A stretch of DNA of 64,000 bases from a bacterium (GTDB lineage Bacteria; Bacillota; Bacilli; Lactobacillales; Streptococcaceae). The DNA is taken from contig CAJNBP010000005.1 in the NCBI GenBank assembly GCA_905221035.1, positions 62,001 through 126,000 on the forward strand, given 5' to 3'. This document shows, piece by piece, positions 27,930 through 36,987 of this stretch. Under the pieces are notes generated by a model. That model was not told the DNA's origin. It saw only the letters and a program-made list of their open reading frames with translations, and did no database searches. Position 1 is the first letter of the stretch. The number at the start of each line of letters is the position of its first letter. The position numbers were made by a program, and so were the translations under genes.

Positions 27930-29462
27930 TTATAAGATAGGGGCGAATAACTGGGCGATTTCCTTAATCAATTTCTGATACCAGCTATTTTTTATCGTAT
28001 GATGGAAAATTTCTTGCGATGCTAAAAAAATCTCCTGAAAATCTTTTTGAATCTCAGTGATTGATTCTGTTTTATATAGCAAAACTGCATTTTCATAGTG
28101 GTGAAGCAAACTTCTATAATCTAAGTTAATGGTCCCAACTACAGCAAAGTCCTTATCCACTAAGATTTGTTTACTGTGGATAAAGCCTGGACTATACTCA
28201 AAAATCCTTACTCCTGCTGACAACAAATCCGGATAGGCCCCTCTCGTGATGAGTTGGATTAATTTTTTATCTGGAATGAAAGGTGTCACGATGCGGACAT
28301 CAACACCCCTCATAGCCGCGTTTTTAATACTCTCTGTTAAGTCATAGTCAATAATCAAATAGGGTGTTGTGATATAGACTGAATCAGTAGCCTGATTAAT
28401 CAAACTTTGATAGACTTTTTTCCCTACCTGGGTACGGAAGATGGGCTTGGGTCCGCTACCGTAAGGAATGCAGAGCCCTTGGCCAGAACAAGGCTGATTT
28501 TCCAAGTGATACTGGTCAAAATCGCTGATTTCCCCACGATTGATGTACCAAGTCATCAAAAAGAGACGGGTGAGAGCCTTGACACCAGGGCCATCTAAGC
28601 GAATCCCACTGTCCTTCCAGTAGCCAAAACGTTCTATATGGTTGATGTACTCATCAGCTAAGTTAATACCTCCTGTATAGGCTACCTGACCATCTATGAC
28701 CAGGATTTTACGATGGTCCCGATTGTTGTAAGCCGCCGTCAAACGAGGAATCACCTTGTTAAATTTATGGGCTTCAATGCCTCGACTACGAAGCTGAATA
28801 GTGTAGTCTCCGGGTAAAGTCGCCATACAACCGATATCATCATAGAGCATCTTGATCTCTACACCTTGAGCTGCCTTTTGCTCTAGTATATCTAATATGC
28901 TATTCCACATCAGACCTTCTTCGACAATATAGTACTCTAGAAAGATAAATTTCTCAGCTTTCTTGAGGTCTTCCAACATATGTTGCCACATGCTTTCACC
29001 CGAAGAAAAGAATTGTGAGTCTGTTCGGTCATAGACGTCGGCATTGCTATCCATACTTAACAAAGATTTGATAACTCCATAAGCCGCCTTATCCTCTTCT
29101 TTCAATTTCTGGCGGAGTGCTTTACTGTTATCCTCCCGAAAATGCATAGAACCAAGTTTGTCCAACTGCTTGATTTCTTTTTTGGACAATCGCCTTTCAC
29201 CAAACATCAGATAGAGCAAGGGGCCAATGACAGGAACAAAAGTCACCACTAGCCACATTACCTTGCTTTCAGGCGCCATGGAACGATTTACAATCGCTAC
29301 GATAGTCGCCATACTCATAAAAATCAAGACAATAACCCATAGAATAGGGGCCATACGCCCTAAATAAAGAAAGAGACCAAAAACAAGAGTAAGTTCAAGC
29401 AGCATAATCGAAAGACTAAAGCCATACTTGGACATCAATAATTGAAATTTCCTATATTTCAT
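27930..29462 (-). CDS. cls: Cardiolipin synthase
   Basis: 510 residues. Two to three N-terminal membrane helices (residues ~8-75) precede two phospholipase-D motifs: HRKILVIDGQVAYTGG in the first half and HSKQILVDKDFAVVGT in the second, each supplying the HxK(x)4D catalytic set. It condenses two phosphatidylglycerols to cardiolipin at the membrane. The gene stands alone, with a terminator behind it and a BOX element upstream. Confidence 0.94.
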   Translation of the reverse strand: MKYRKFQLLMSKYGFSLSIMLLELTLVFGLFLYLGRMAPILWVIVLIFMSMATIVAIVNRSMAPESKVMWLVVTFVPVIGPLLYLMFGERRLSKKEIKQLDKLGSMHFREDNSKALRQKLKEEDKAAYGVIKSLLSMDSNADVYDRTDSQFFSSGESMWQHMLEDLKKAEKFIFLEYYIVEEGLMWNSILDILEQKAAQGVEIKMLYDDIGCMATLPGDYTIQLRSRGIEAHKFNKVIPRLTAAYNNRDHRKILVIDGQVAYTGGINLADEYINHIERFGYWKDSGIRLDGPGVKALTRLFLMTWYINRGEISDFDQYHLENQPCSGQGLCIPYGSGPKPIFRTQVGKKVYQSLINQATDSVYITTPYLIIDYDLTESIKNAAMRGVDVRIVTPFIPDKKLIQLITRGAYPDLLSAGVRIFEYSPGFIHSKQILVDKDFAVVGTINLDYRSLLHHYENAVLLYKTESITEIQKDFQEIFLASQEIFHHTIKNSWYQKLIKEIAQLFAPIL

Positions 29463-29502
29463 ATCCCCTCCTTGATAGTTTGAATGCTAAAAACAGGTAA
29501 TT

Positions 29503-29610
29503 GATACTCTTCGAAAATCAAATTTAAACCACGTCAGCTTCACCTTGCCGTACTTAAGTACAGCCTGCGGCTAGCTTCCTAGTTTGCTCTTTGATTTTCA
29601 TTGAGTATGA
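29503..29610. repeat. BOX element
   Basis: Begins ATACTCTTCGAAAATCAAAT and ends TTTTCATTGAGTATGA, with the internal GCCTGCGGCTAGCTTCCTAG: boxA and boxC ends fused around a short centre. It lies in the cls-lipoprotein gap. Confidence 0.88.
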
Positions 29611-29706
29611 TACTAGTATAACGCAGGTATTCGATAGAAGGCAAGTATTTATGGTCATTTTCTGAGTAATCATAAAAGAGACCGAAAAATCCAGTCTCCT
29701 TCTAGT

Positions 29707-30168
29707 TTATTTTGATAAAACGATGCGATCAGACGCGTCTCTATCCATATCGTCAATAATCATCTGATTGCCATTGATTGTATAAATCTTGGCATCATCA
29801 CCAATAATCATGCGTTGATTAGCAGCGTCGAAGCTAACCTGCTTGATTTCTTGTTCCCCATCAGTTTCTACCTGTGTCCAAGTACCAGTTGTTCCAGTTA
29901 CCACTAAAGTGATACGGTCTCCTTCGTCCTGACCAGTATAAGTCCCATCAATATTAGTTGGTTGAGCCTCAGGCGCATTTTGTGAAGAACTTGTCGTTGC
30001 CTGATTCGTATTTTCTGTAGAAGATGAAGCTGCTTGTGATTGTTGAGTTTGTTGTGTTTGCGGTTGAGCTACTGGTTGTTGAACCTGCTGCGCTCTTTGT
30101 GAACAAGCTACTAAGAGACTAAGACTTGCTAAAGAAGCAAGAGAAAGTGTGAATCTTTTTAATTTCAT
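29707..30168 (-). CDS. Small lipoprotein of unknown function (SP_0198-like)
   Basis: 153 residues from ATG 30168 (GAAAGGAAATTCATC upstream). The lipobox SLLVAC puts the lipidated cysteine near residue 22. Residues ~25-75 are a Gln/Ser/Thr/Ala-rich flexible linker, then a compact domain (IDGTYTGQDEGDRITLVVTG..) of about 75 residues that looks like a small beta-barrel. It would be anchored on the outer face of the membrane. No function is known to me. Confidence 0.8.
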   Translation of the reverse strand: MKLKRFTLSLASLASLSLLVACSQRAQQVQQPVAQPQTQQTQQSQAASSSTENTNQATTSSSQNAPEAQPTNIDGTYTGQDEGDRITLVVTGTTGTWTQVETDGEQEIKQVSFDAANQRMIIGDDAKIYTINGNQMIIDDMDRDASDRIVLSK

Positions 30169-30227
30169 GATGAATTTCCTTTCTGCTACCAATTTAGAGA
30201 AATTTCCTTCTAACTGGCAGTTCCCCT

Positions 30228-30236
30228 AGTATAGCA
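30228..30236 (-). promoter_or_regulatory. Extended -10 promoter of the lipoprotein gene
   Basis: TGCTATACT on the minus strand, 60 bp upstream of the start codon, just behind the folC stop. Confidence 0.55.
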
Positions 30237-30252
30237 AGTTCAAAAAAGGAGA

Positions 30253-31503
30253 TCAATTTATCTGCTCATACCCCAGTAGGTGGCTCCGTACTTCTGAGAT
30301 AAAATAGAGAGATCCTGTAATGAACAACAAATTCTGGGCATCTGCTCTTTCTTCAAAATCGCTAATAAATTCTCGGTAAGAAGGAACTATATCGTAACCT
30401 GTTACATCTGTTTCATCCAAAGAACCTTGATAGTCAAAGCCGGTCACCTTGAGTTCTACCTGAGGTAAATTTTCAGCCAAATAACCCAACATCCCTTGAT
30501 AATCCTTACGTTTCAAGGCTCCAAAAAGGATTTGAGGTCGATAACCTTCCTGCTCTTTTTCTTTGATAAACTCAACCAAGCGAGTCAAGGCAGGGAGGTT
30601 ATGGGCACCATCCAAGTAAATCTGAGAACGAATACGCTCCAAGCGACCAGCCCAATGGGTCTGCTTCAAAGCCTGTCTTACAGCTTGTTCATCAACAACT
30701 TCCTTTCCTTCTCCCATAAAAAGAAGAAAAGTTTGCAACGCCAAGGCCGAATTCTCCTGCTGATAAGCTCCTTCTAAACCTATTTTCAGCTGCGAAAGAT
30801 TAGCCAAAGAGCTTGAAAAATCACCATTCAGCATTGAGAAATCCTTATCTGACTGATAAAGGTCAACAGCTAAAGATTCAGCTTTTTCCTGACAAACGAT
30901 CCTAGCTTCTGAAGGCAACTTAGCAATCACTGCCTTCTTACCAGCCTTGAAAATGCCAGCCTTCTGCTCTGCGATTGCTTCTAGACTATCACCCAAGGTC
31001 TCCTGATGGTCAAGCCCAATGGAGGTGATGACAGCAATCTCTCCAGTTACCACATTGGTTGTGTCAAGTAAGCCACCAATTCCCACTTCTAGTAGAACCA
31101 AATCCACCTCTTGCTCTCTAAAATAAAGAAAAGCAATCAAGGTCAGCAATTCAAAAAAGGACAACTGATCATGGGTTTGCACAAGCGTCTTTTCCATCTC
31201 CCTGACTTGCTCAGCTAAACGGATAAAGTCTGCATCAGCTATTGGTTGTCCATTAATACAGATTCGATCATTGATGGAGACGATATGAGGGGAGGTAAAG
31301 GTCGCAACTTTTTTGCCATGCCCCATAAATAATTCCCTCATGAAAGCAATGGTAGACCCTTTCCCATTAGTACCTGTTACGTGGATAATAGGATAAGACT
31401 TCTCAGGATTCCCCAGCAAATCCACCGCTTGCTGCATTCGGCCCAAACCTGATCGAAAATTCAAACCGATCCGACTATGAAGCCATTCTTCTACTTCAAA
31501 CAT
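30253..31503 (-). CDS. folC: Folylpolyglutamate / dihydrofolate synthase
   Basis: 416 residues of the Mur-ligase family. The P-loop GTNGKGST is at residues 43-50, followed by TSPHIVSINDRI and the conserved IGLDHQETLG. It adds glutamate to folates, and possibly to dihydropteroate, using ATP. The ATG follows CAAGGAGAGGT. It appears to be its own unit, separated from the genes upstream by a terminator. Confidence 0.93.
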   Translation of the reverse strand: MFEVEEWLHSRIGLNFRSGLGRMQQAVDLLGNPEKSYPIIHVTGTNGKGSTIAFMRELFMGHGKKVATFTSPHIVSINDRICINGQPIADADFIRLAEQVREMEKTLVQTHDQLSFFELLTLIAFLYFREQEVDLVLLEVGIGGLLDTTNVVTGEIAVITSIGLDHQETLGDSLEAIAEQKAGIFKAGKKAVIAKLPSEARIVCQEKAESLAVDLYQSDKDFSMLNGDFSSSLANLSQLKIGLEGAYQQENSALALQTFLLFMGEGKEVVDEQAVRQALKQTHWAGRLERIRSQIYLDGAHNLPALTRLVEFIKEKEQEGYRPQILFGALKRKDYQGMLGYLAENLPQVELKVTGFDYQGSLDETDVTGYDIVPSYREFISDFEERADAQNLLFITGSLYFISEVRSHLLGYEQIN

Positions 31504-31562
31504 ACACCTCTCCTTGACAAAAGTCTAATCAATTACCTAGAAAAATTCCGTAGATAACAAAA

Positions 31563-31592
31563 ATGAGGCCAGGATTTTCGTCCCAACCTCTT
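31563..31592 (-). terminator. Terminator behind the ireB-ruvX-DUF1292 operon
   Basis: GAGG..GGGA-CGAAAA-TCCT..CCTC followed by ATTTTTG on the minus strand. This hairpin type (GAGGTTGGGACGAAAA) is frequent in this group. Confidence 0.7.
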
Positions 31593-31631
31593 ACCTGGTT
31601 AGCTAATAACTAGCTACTATAAATATTAACG

Positions 31632-31856
31632 TGGGGTAAAAACGTCCCCGGACTTACCAGTCTCCCTTATTTAAAGGAACTGGGGTAAAAATATCCACTG
31701 GACTGCCTGCGTTTCTAATTTCTAGCGCAGGGCTAAACACGTCCACAGGACATTACAACTCTTCTAATTTTCAGGAGTTGGGGTAAAAATATCCACTGGA
31801 CTGCCTGCGTTTCTAATTTCTAGCGCAGGGCTAAACACGTCCACAGGACGTGTTTA
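31632..31856 (-). repeat. Array of five ~49-nt structured repeats in the DUF1292 3' UTR
   Basis: The motif GGGGTAAAAAcGTCCaCnGGAC or its variant AGGGCTAAACACGTCCACAGGAC starts at 31633, 31682, 31730, 31780 and 31828, a period of 48-50 nt. A 71-bp block is duplicated exactly (31681-31751 and 31779-31849). Between motifs lie hairpins with different stems (CCTGCG/CGCAGG twice, CAACTC/GAGTTG once) but similar loops. The array starts at the DUF1292 stop codon and ends ahead of the terminator. No ORF is open across it. Confidence 0.8.
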
Positions 31857-32159
31857 CTCCTCCATAAAGCTGTTGAAGACTTCTTCAATCATGTTCCATT
31901 CGTCTTCTGAGTCTTCAGGAATTGGTTGCAATTCGCCTTCTGTTCCATCTTCGTTTTCGATGAATGAGTAAGCTTGGATTTCAACTTGTCCGTCTTCGTC
32001 TTCTTCTGCGTTAACTGGTACTAGAAGAACATAGTTTTTACCAAATTCTTCTTTTCCGTCAATCGTCAAAAGGATTTCAAACAAGGTTTCATTTCCTTGC
32101 TCATCTACTAGTGTAATTAATTCACGTTCTTCGTGGTCGTGGTTATGATCGTGTGACAT
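31854..32159 (-). CDS. DUF1292 family protein (UPF0473, YrzB-like)
   Basis: 101 residues, very acidic, with a His-rich start ([18 protein letters not shown]) and the DUF1292 core [20 protein letters not shown]. Soluble and small. It forms a conserved trio with ireB and ruvX in Firmicutes; its job is unknown. The TAA stop lies within a perfect 11-bp hairpin arm (31832-31856) that opens the downstream repeat array. Confidence 0.9.
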   Translation of the reverse strand: MSHDHNHDHEERELITLVDEQGNETLFEILLTIDGKEEFGKNYVLLVPVNAEEDEDGQVEIQAYSFIENEDGTEGELQPIPEDSEDEWNMIEEVFNSFMEE

Positions 32160-32174
32160 AGCCTCTCCTTTGTA

Positions 32175-32594
32175 TTAAAATTTTCTATCTAAATAATTTT
32201 GTAAAATCAGCTGAGCTGCTAACTTATCAATGACTTTCTTGCGCTTATTGCGACTAATATCTGCTTGTTCAATCAACATGCGCTCTGCGGCAACTGTTGT
32301 CAAGCGTTCATCTTGATAGTCTACTGGTAAACCAAAAAGCTCTTCTAGCTTGGCTCCGTATGCTTGACTAGCTTCCACGCGCGGTCCGCTTGTATTGTTC
32401 ATGTTTTTAGGCAAGCCCACTACAAATCGTTCCACCTTGTAAGTATCAACCAACTCCTTAACGCGGTCAAAACCAAATTGACCTTGTTCCTCATTGATTT
32501 GGATGATTTCAAGCCCTTGAGCTGTAAAACCGAGCGGATCGCTAATGGCCACCCCTACCGTTTTTGAACCGACGTCCAATCCCATAATTCTCAT
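32175..32594 (-). CDS. ruvX: RuvX/YqgF Holliday-junction-resolvase-like protein
   Basis: 139 residues with an RNase-H fold: [20 protein letters not shown] supplies the first catalytic aspartate (D6), and [15 protein letters not shown] is the second conserved block. The family is implicated in pre-16S rRNA maturation. It starts 3 bp behind ireB, so the two are surely co-translated. Confidence 0.93.
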   Translation of the reverse strand: MRIMGLDVGSKTVGVAISDPLGFTAQGLEIIQINEEQGQFGFDRVKELVDTYKVERFVVGLPKNMNNTSGPRVEASQAYGAKLEELFGLPVDYQDERLTTVAAERMLIEQADISRNKRKKVIDKLAAQLILQNYLDRKF

Positions 32595-32597
32595 AGG

Positions 32598-32864
32598 TTA
32601 TAGATCGACTCCTTGTCCTTTAAGGTAGTAGCGGACCAATTCCTCAACGATTTCATCACGCTCATACTTACGGATTTGATTTCGTGCATTATTATAACGA
32701 GGAACGTAGGCAGGGTCTCCACTCAATACGTAACCTACGATTTGGTTAATTGGGTTGTAGCCCTTATCGTTCAACGAAGCATAGACATCAGTCAAAGTTT
32801 CGCTAATTTCTTTTTTATTGGAATCGTCCAATTTAAAACGTACTGTCTCTTCAGTAAATCCCAT
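32598..32864 (-). CDS. IreB family regulatory protein (UPF0297, YrzL)
   Basis: 88 residues, [20 protein letters not shown] with [22 protein letters not shown], the hallmark of UPF0297. In Enterococcus the homologue IreB is a small target of the PASTA kinase IreK; the N-terminal threonines that would be phosphorylated (T4, T7) are present. First gene of the ireB-ruvX-DUF1292 operon. Confidence 0.9.
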
Positions 32865-32894
32865 TCTAACACCCTCTTTCCTTAGAATAGTACC

Positions 32895-32923
32895 ATTATA
32901 GCATAATTCCTTACCTTCTACAA
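32895..32923 (-). promoter_or_regulatory. Promoter of the ireB-ruvX-DUF1292 operon
   Basis: TTGTAG, 17 bp, TATAAT with TG in extended position, about 30 bp ahead of the ireB start. Confidence 0.75.
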
Positions 32924-32950
32924 TTCAGGCAGTCTATTTATTTGGATTTT

Positions 32951-33520
32951 CTATTGTTCTGTCGCACCATTTGCCAATCTGTCTGAAATATATTTGCTTG
33001 GTTCATTTTTCAAAAGATTTTCCAAGCCAATATTCTTCAGATATTCCAATTGAGAAGCCTTCTTGACATCCAAAACTTGAAAATCATAACTAGTCGTTGT
33101 TTGAAGTTCTGTTGCACTCAATAATTTGGTCTCAAGCTTAAAGCCTGCCAATTTACGAGCTTCAATGATAGACTCATCCTTCTCCTCCGCCTCAAGAAGA
33201 GCTTTTTGAGTTTCTTCCACACCATGTTGGTCAATATAGGTCTTCAACTCATCTGAGACTGGACGCTTTTGTTGGATGGTTAGGTTCAAAAAAGTCTTGT
33301 CTTTATAAGTAATAGTTTGGGTTTGCTGGCTGGCATCATCTGACTTGGGCAAGACCAAAGTCTTGGTTACAACTGTATTCTTCTCAGCATTTTCAATAAC
33401 TGGCAATGCCGACTGAAGCGTATCCTTTTCTGTTTTTGTAGCTGGTCCAGCTTCTTTTTTCTGTCCACAACCAACCAGGACAAAAAGGAAAGCTAGACTA
33501 ACAAGAACAATTTTTTTCAT
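32951..33520 (-). CDS. DUF1307-like lipoprotein (YehR family)
   Basis: 189 residues. A lipoprotein signal with lipobox FVLVGCG (cysteine 18) is followed by a mature domain with alternating charged strands and helices (IEARKLAGFKLETKLLSATE) resembling YehR/DUF1307 proteins. It should sit on the outer face of the membrane. Ligand and role unknown; family assignment is moderate. Confidence 0.7.
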   Translation of the reverse strand: MKKIVLVSLAFLFVLVGCGQKKEAGPATKTEKDTLQSALPVIENAEKNTVVTKTLVLPKSDDASQQTQTITYKDKTFLNLTIQQKRPVSDELKTYIDQHGVEETQKALLEAEEKDESIIEARKLAGFKLETKLLSATELQTTTSYDFQVLDVKKASQLEYLKNIGLENLLKNEPSKYISDRLANGATEQ

Positions 33521-33557
33521 TTCTTTCTTCTTTCTGTTTGAGATTAAAATAGAATAA

Positions 33558-33578
33558 GACTGGGAATTGCTCCCAGCC
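33558..33578 (-). terminator. Terminator behind spx
   Basis: CTGGGA/TCCCAG stem with a 5-nt loop, followed by a T-rich stretch (TCTTATTCTATTTT) on the minus strand, 10 bp before the lipoprotein region. Confidence 0.6.
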
Positions 33579-33585
33579 TTGATGT

Positions 33586-33984
33586 TTATAGAGCTGCACG
33601 CAAACGTGCTTCTGCATTTTCTACATTACGGACAGAGCGTGGTAGGAAGGCACGAATATCGTCTTCCTTGTAGCCAACTTGCAGACGTTTTTCATCCACA
33701 AGGATTGGGCTCTTTAAAATTCTCGGTGTTTCCATAATCAGATTGAGGACTTCGTTGACACTCAAATCTTCAATATCCACTCCAAGGGCTTTGGCATAGC
33801 GATTTTTAGATGAAACGATGCTGGCTATCCCGTTATCTGTTTTGGTTAGAATATCCAGTAATTCTTCTCTCGTAATACCTTCTTTACCAAGGTTTTGTTC
33901 TTTATAACTTAACTGGTGGGCATTGAGCCAGGTTTTTGCTTTTTTACAGCTAGTACAACTTGAGACTGTATAAATTTTAATCAT
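33586..33984 (-). CDS. spx: Spx-family transcriptional regulator (ArsC-like)
   Basis: 132 residues starting MIKIYTVSSCTSCKKAKTWL. The redox switch CxxC is C10-C13. The rest follows the ArsC/Spx fold (SPILVDEKRLQVGYKEDDIR) with a basic tail. Spx binds the RNA polymerase alpha C-terminal domain and redirects transcription during thiol stress. Streptococci carry two Spx paralogues and I cannot say which one this is. It has its own promoter. Confidence 0.92.
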   Translation of the reverse strand: MIKIYTVSSCTSCKKAKTWLNAHQLSYKEQNLGKEGITREELLDILTKTDNGIASIVSSKNRYAKALGVDIEDLSVNEVLNLIMETPRILKSPILVDEKRLQVGYKEDDIRAFLPRSVRNVENAEARLRAAL

Positions 33985-34025
33985 GTACCTACCCCTTTCG
34001 CTACATGTTACTATCAGTTTAGTCT

Positions 34026-34034
34026 ATTATACCA
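34026..34034 (-). promoter_or_regulatory. Extended -10 promoter of spx
   Basis: TGGTATAAT on the minus strand, 42 bp upstream of the spx start; the -35 region is T-rich and weak. Confidence 0.6.
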
Positions 34035-34119
34035 TAAAAAACATCCGACTTGCGACCTATTTTTAAATTTTTTTGACTTTTTTCGTCATTTTCGTACTTT
34101 TTTCTTGACAAAATGAAAT

Positions 34120-36780
34120 TTACAGCCATTCTTTATATTTCTTGATATAGATTTTTTTCACAATTGTCACGCTAATCATATACAAAATAATGATGAAAAG
34201 TAAAAAGATGAAATAAATCGGTTTTAAAGGAGTTAAATGAAGAAGGCTTGCGAGAGGACTGTAGGGAAGGAAGGTCACAAAGGCTGCAGCCAATAAGGTT
34301 GTCACAAGGACTAGCCAAGCTGGACGACTTTGTAAAAAGGGAATTTTGGCTGAACGCAACATATGAATAACCATGGTCTGAGACCACATGGACTCGATAA
34401 ACCAACCTGTCTGAAACAAGACAATAAAGCCTACGGCCGACTCTGCTCCATGAACATAGGCATGACCTGTCGTCATGGGTACAATGATAAAATAAAGCAA
34501 AATGAAGGTCAAAATATCAAAGGCAGAAGAAATCGGACCCATCCAAACCATGAAACGTGTGATGGACTTGGCTTCCCAGGTATGTGGATTTCTCAAAAAA
34601 TCTTTGTCCACCTTGTCAAAAGGCAAGGCAATACAAGATAAATCATAGACTAGATTTAAGATAATCAAATGGACTGGTGCCATTGGTAAAAATGGTAAAA
34701 AGATTCCAGAGACCAATAGGGATAAGATATTTCCAAAATTAGAACTCACTGTCATTTTGATATATTTGGTCATATTGGCATAGACCTTACGACCTTCAAC
34801 AAGTCCTTTTTCAAGCACCATGAGATCCTTATCAAGTAAGATAACATCAGCTGTTTCTTTAGCAATATCTACTGCTGTATCAACAGAAATTCCCACATCT
34901 GCAACTTTCATAGAAGGAGCATCATTGATTCCATCTCCCATATAGCCGACCGCATGACCATTAGCCTTAAATTGTAAAATAATCCTTGCTTTTTGGTCAG
35001 GAGAAAGTTTGGCAAAAACTGTTACCTCCTCTACGGCTTGAGACAATTCTTGATCACTCATCTGATCAATTTCAGACCCCAACAGCATCTGATTGATATC
35101 TAAACCAACCTTTTCACAGACTGCTTGGGTAACTTTTTCGTTATCTCCCGTCAAAATTTTTGTTTGAACCCCATGTTCTAACAAAGCCTTAATTGCTGGT
35201 GCTGCAGATGGTTTAGGAGGATCTAGGAAGGCTAAATAACCAGTTAGAATCATATCCCCTTCGTCATCAACTGTATAGGCATGATCTTCCCTCAAACCTG
35301 ACTTATAAGCCACTCCCAAGACACGCAAACCTTGTTGATTGAGTTGTCGGACTTCCGCTAATATTTCTTCTCTAATAGCATCTGTCAAGGGAGTAATCAC
35401 TCCTTGGTATTCCGCATGACTGGAAATCGTCAACATTTCCTCTAGGGCACCCTTGGTTACCAAACTAACAACTTCGTGTTCATCCTTAACGATGACACTC
35501 ATCCGTCTGCGTTCAAAATCAAAGGGCAATTCATCTATTTTTTGGAAGCTAGTATCCAAATTTTGTAGAATAGCGTGTTCTTTAGCTTCCTTTTCAGTTC
35601 TACTGATGATGGCTCTGTCCATCAAATTTTTCAAGCCCGTTTGAAAATAAGAATTGAGATAAGCTCGTCTCAAGACAGTCAAATCCAAGCGTCCGTGGAT
35701 GTCCAAGGGATATTCTAGAACGATTTCGTCTTGGGTTAGAGTTCCTGTCTTATCTGTACACAAAATATCAATCGCCCCTAAGTCCTGTATGGCATTGAGT
35801 TTCTTGATAACCACTTTTTCCTTAGCCATGATAATAGAACCCTTAGCTAGGCTAGCGGTAATAATCATAGGAAGCATCTCAGGTGTCAATCCAACACCAA
35901 CACTCAAAGCAAATACGCCAGCTTCCAGCCAGTCGCCATCTGTTAAACCATTGGACAAGAAAACGATGGGCACCATGACCAACATCAAACGGATCAAGAG
36001 CCAAGAGATACTATTCATCTCCCGCTCAAACGAAGTAGGCTCGTCATAGGTGTTCAGAGTCTGCTCAATGGCCCCCATCATGGTATCATCACCAACCGCC
36101 AAAACCACAGCCTTGGCACTACCAGACAAGACATTGGTTCCCATAAAAGCCAAGGATTCGGCTTCGAGAAGACTATCAGATTGTTGAACTGTTGCCTTGG
36201 TCAAGGCCAATTTTTCAACAGAATCACTTTCTCCTGTCAAGCCCGACTGTTGGACAAAGAAATCGCGCGACTCAAATAAAAGAAGATCTGCTGGAATCAT
36301 ATCTCCAGCGCTTAATTTAACCACGTCACCTACTACCAAGTCATCGATAGGTACTTCTTGAATTTCTCCTTGACGAATGACTGTCGCTGTGTTGACAATC
36401 ATTTTTGAAAGATTGGTCGCAGCCTTATCACTGCGAAGTTCTTGGATAAATCGAATGCCTCCAGAAATGAGGACTAGGACAACGATGATAATGGAAGTCG
36501 TTGGATCTTCTTGACCTGGTTTTGCCAACCAGACATTGGTCACTAAGGAAATCACGGCGATAACCAGCAAGATGATTGTAAAAGGATTGATAATCGATTC
36601 GTAAATCTTTTTGAGGATACTGTCTTCTTGACCTTTGGTAATGGTGTTTTCGCCATAGAGGTTACGATTTTGTTCGACCTGTTCCTCTGTCAAACCGTTT
36701 AAACTGGTATGATAAAAAGTTAGACTCTCGTCTAAAGGGACTTGAATAGCTGTTGCTAATCTTTCTTTTGTAGTTTTCAT
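34120..36780 (-). CDS. mgtA: Mg2+-importing P-type ATPase (MgtA/P3B type)
   Basis: 886 residues. LTGES (181-185) is the actuator loop, CTDKTGTLT carries the phosphorylated D343, and GDGINDAP is the hinge motif. Ten membrane segments are arranged as in P3B magnesium ATPases (pair near 60-110, pair near 260-310, six at the C-terminus). The start follows AGGAGAAACCA. Assignment to magnesium import is strengthened by the M-box riboswitch in its leader. Magnesium supply here is shared with corA about 4 kb away. Confidence 0.93.
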   Translation of the reverse strand: MKTTKERLATAIQVPLDESLTFYHTSLNGLTEEQVEQNRNLYGENTITKGQEDSILKKIYESIINPFTIILLVIAVISLVTNVWLAKPGQEDPTTSIIIVVLVLISGGIRFIQELRSDKAATNLSKMIVNTATVIRQGEIQEVPIDDLVVGDVVKLSAGDMIPADLLLFESRDFFVQQSGLTGESDSVEKLALTKATVQQSDSLLEAESLAFMGTNVLSGSAKAVVLAVGDDTMMGAIEQTLNTYDEPTSFEREMNSISWLLIRLMLVMVPIVFLSNGLTDGDWLEAGVFALSVGVGLTPEMLPMIITASLAKGSIIMAKEKVVIKKLNAIQDLGAIDILCTDKTGTLTQDEIVLEYPLDIHGRLDLTVLRRAYLNSYFQTGLKNLMDRAIISRTEKEAKEHAILQNLDTSFQKIDELPFDFERRRMSVIVKDEHEVVSLVTKGALEEMLTISSHAEYQGVITPLTDAIREEILAEVRQLNQQGLRVLGVAYKSGLREDHAYTVDDEGDMILTGYLAFLDPPKPSAAPAIKALLEHGVQTKILTGDNEKVTQAVCEKVGLDINQMLLGSEIDQMSDQELSQAVEEVTVFAKLSPDQKARIILQFKANGHAVGYMGDGINDAPSMKVADVGISVDTAVDIAKETADVILLDKDLMVLEKGLVEGRKVYANMTKYIKMTVSSNFGNILSLLVSGIFLPFLPMAPVHLIILNLVYDLSCIALPFDKVDKDFLRNPHTWEAKSITRFMVWMGPISSAFDILTFILLYFIIVPMTTGHAYVHGAESAVGFIVLFQTGWFIESMWSQTMVIHMLRSAKIPFLQSRPAWLVLVTTLLAAAFVTFLPYSPLASLLHLTPLKPIYFIFLLFIIILYMISVTIVKKIYIKKYKEWL

Positions 36781-36792
36781 TGGTTTCTCCTA

Positions 36793-36822
36793 TCTGTATG
36801 AATGATGTGTTTCATACACAGA
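36793..36822 (-). promoter_or_regulatory. Hairpin next to the mgtA ribosome binding site
   Basis: In minus-strand RNA, TCTGTGTATGA and TTCATACAGA pair, ending 2 nt before the AGGAG of mgtA. The same TGTGTATG bases can instead pair, together with GATTGG, with a segment inside the leader peptide (CATACACAGCCAATC, 36862-36876), so the two structures exclude each other. Confidence 0.55.
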
Positions 36823-36833
36823 GACCAATCACT

Positions 36834-36905
36834 TTATAAGGGCAGAACGACACAAATCAGCGATTGGCTGTGTATGTGCGGTTCCGGATGGTCGTCAATT
36901 TGCAT
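36834..36905 (-). CDS. Putative 23-residue mgtA leader peptide
   Basis: A 23-codon ORF starting MQIDDHPEPHIH and ending VVLPL, with AAAGGAG placed 8 nt ahead of its ATG, a stronger site than for most genes here. It lies between the riboswitch terminator and mgtA. The sequence has prolines at 7, 9 and 22 and three histidines. Its central codons form one arm of a 15-bp stem with sequence just upstream of mgtA. It recalls the MgtL leader peptide of enteric bacteria in position and proline content, but has no sequence similarity that I can see. Confidence 0.6.
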   Translation of the reverse strand: MQIDDHPEPHIHSQSLICVVLPL

Positions 36906-36935
36906 CGTCTGTCTCCTTTCTTTGTTTTAAACAGT

Positions 36936-36966
36936 AGAAAATCCCACCATAAAATGGCAGGATTAA
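36936..36966 (-). terminator. Terminator of the mgtA riboswitch
   Basis: AATCCTGCCAT-TTT-ATGGTGGGATT, an 11-bp stem with one wobble, then TTTC in minus-strand RNA, directly behind the M-box aptamer. Confidence 0.75.
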
Positions 36967-36987
36967 AAAACTAATTATCTGTTTTTC

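Noticed and set aside
31632-31856. Regularly spaced repeats that at first glance resemble a CRISPR array
   Set aside because: The spacers are themselves self-complementary and partly identical, no cas genes are present, and the repeats end at a stop codon and a terminator; a structured 3' UTR explains them better.
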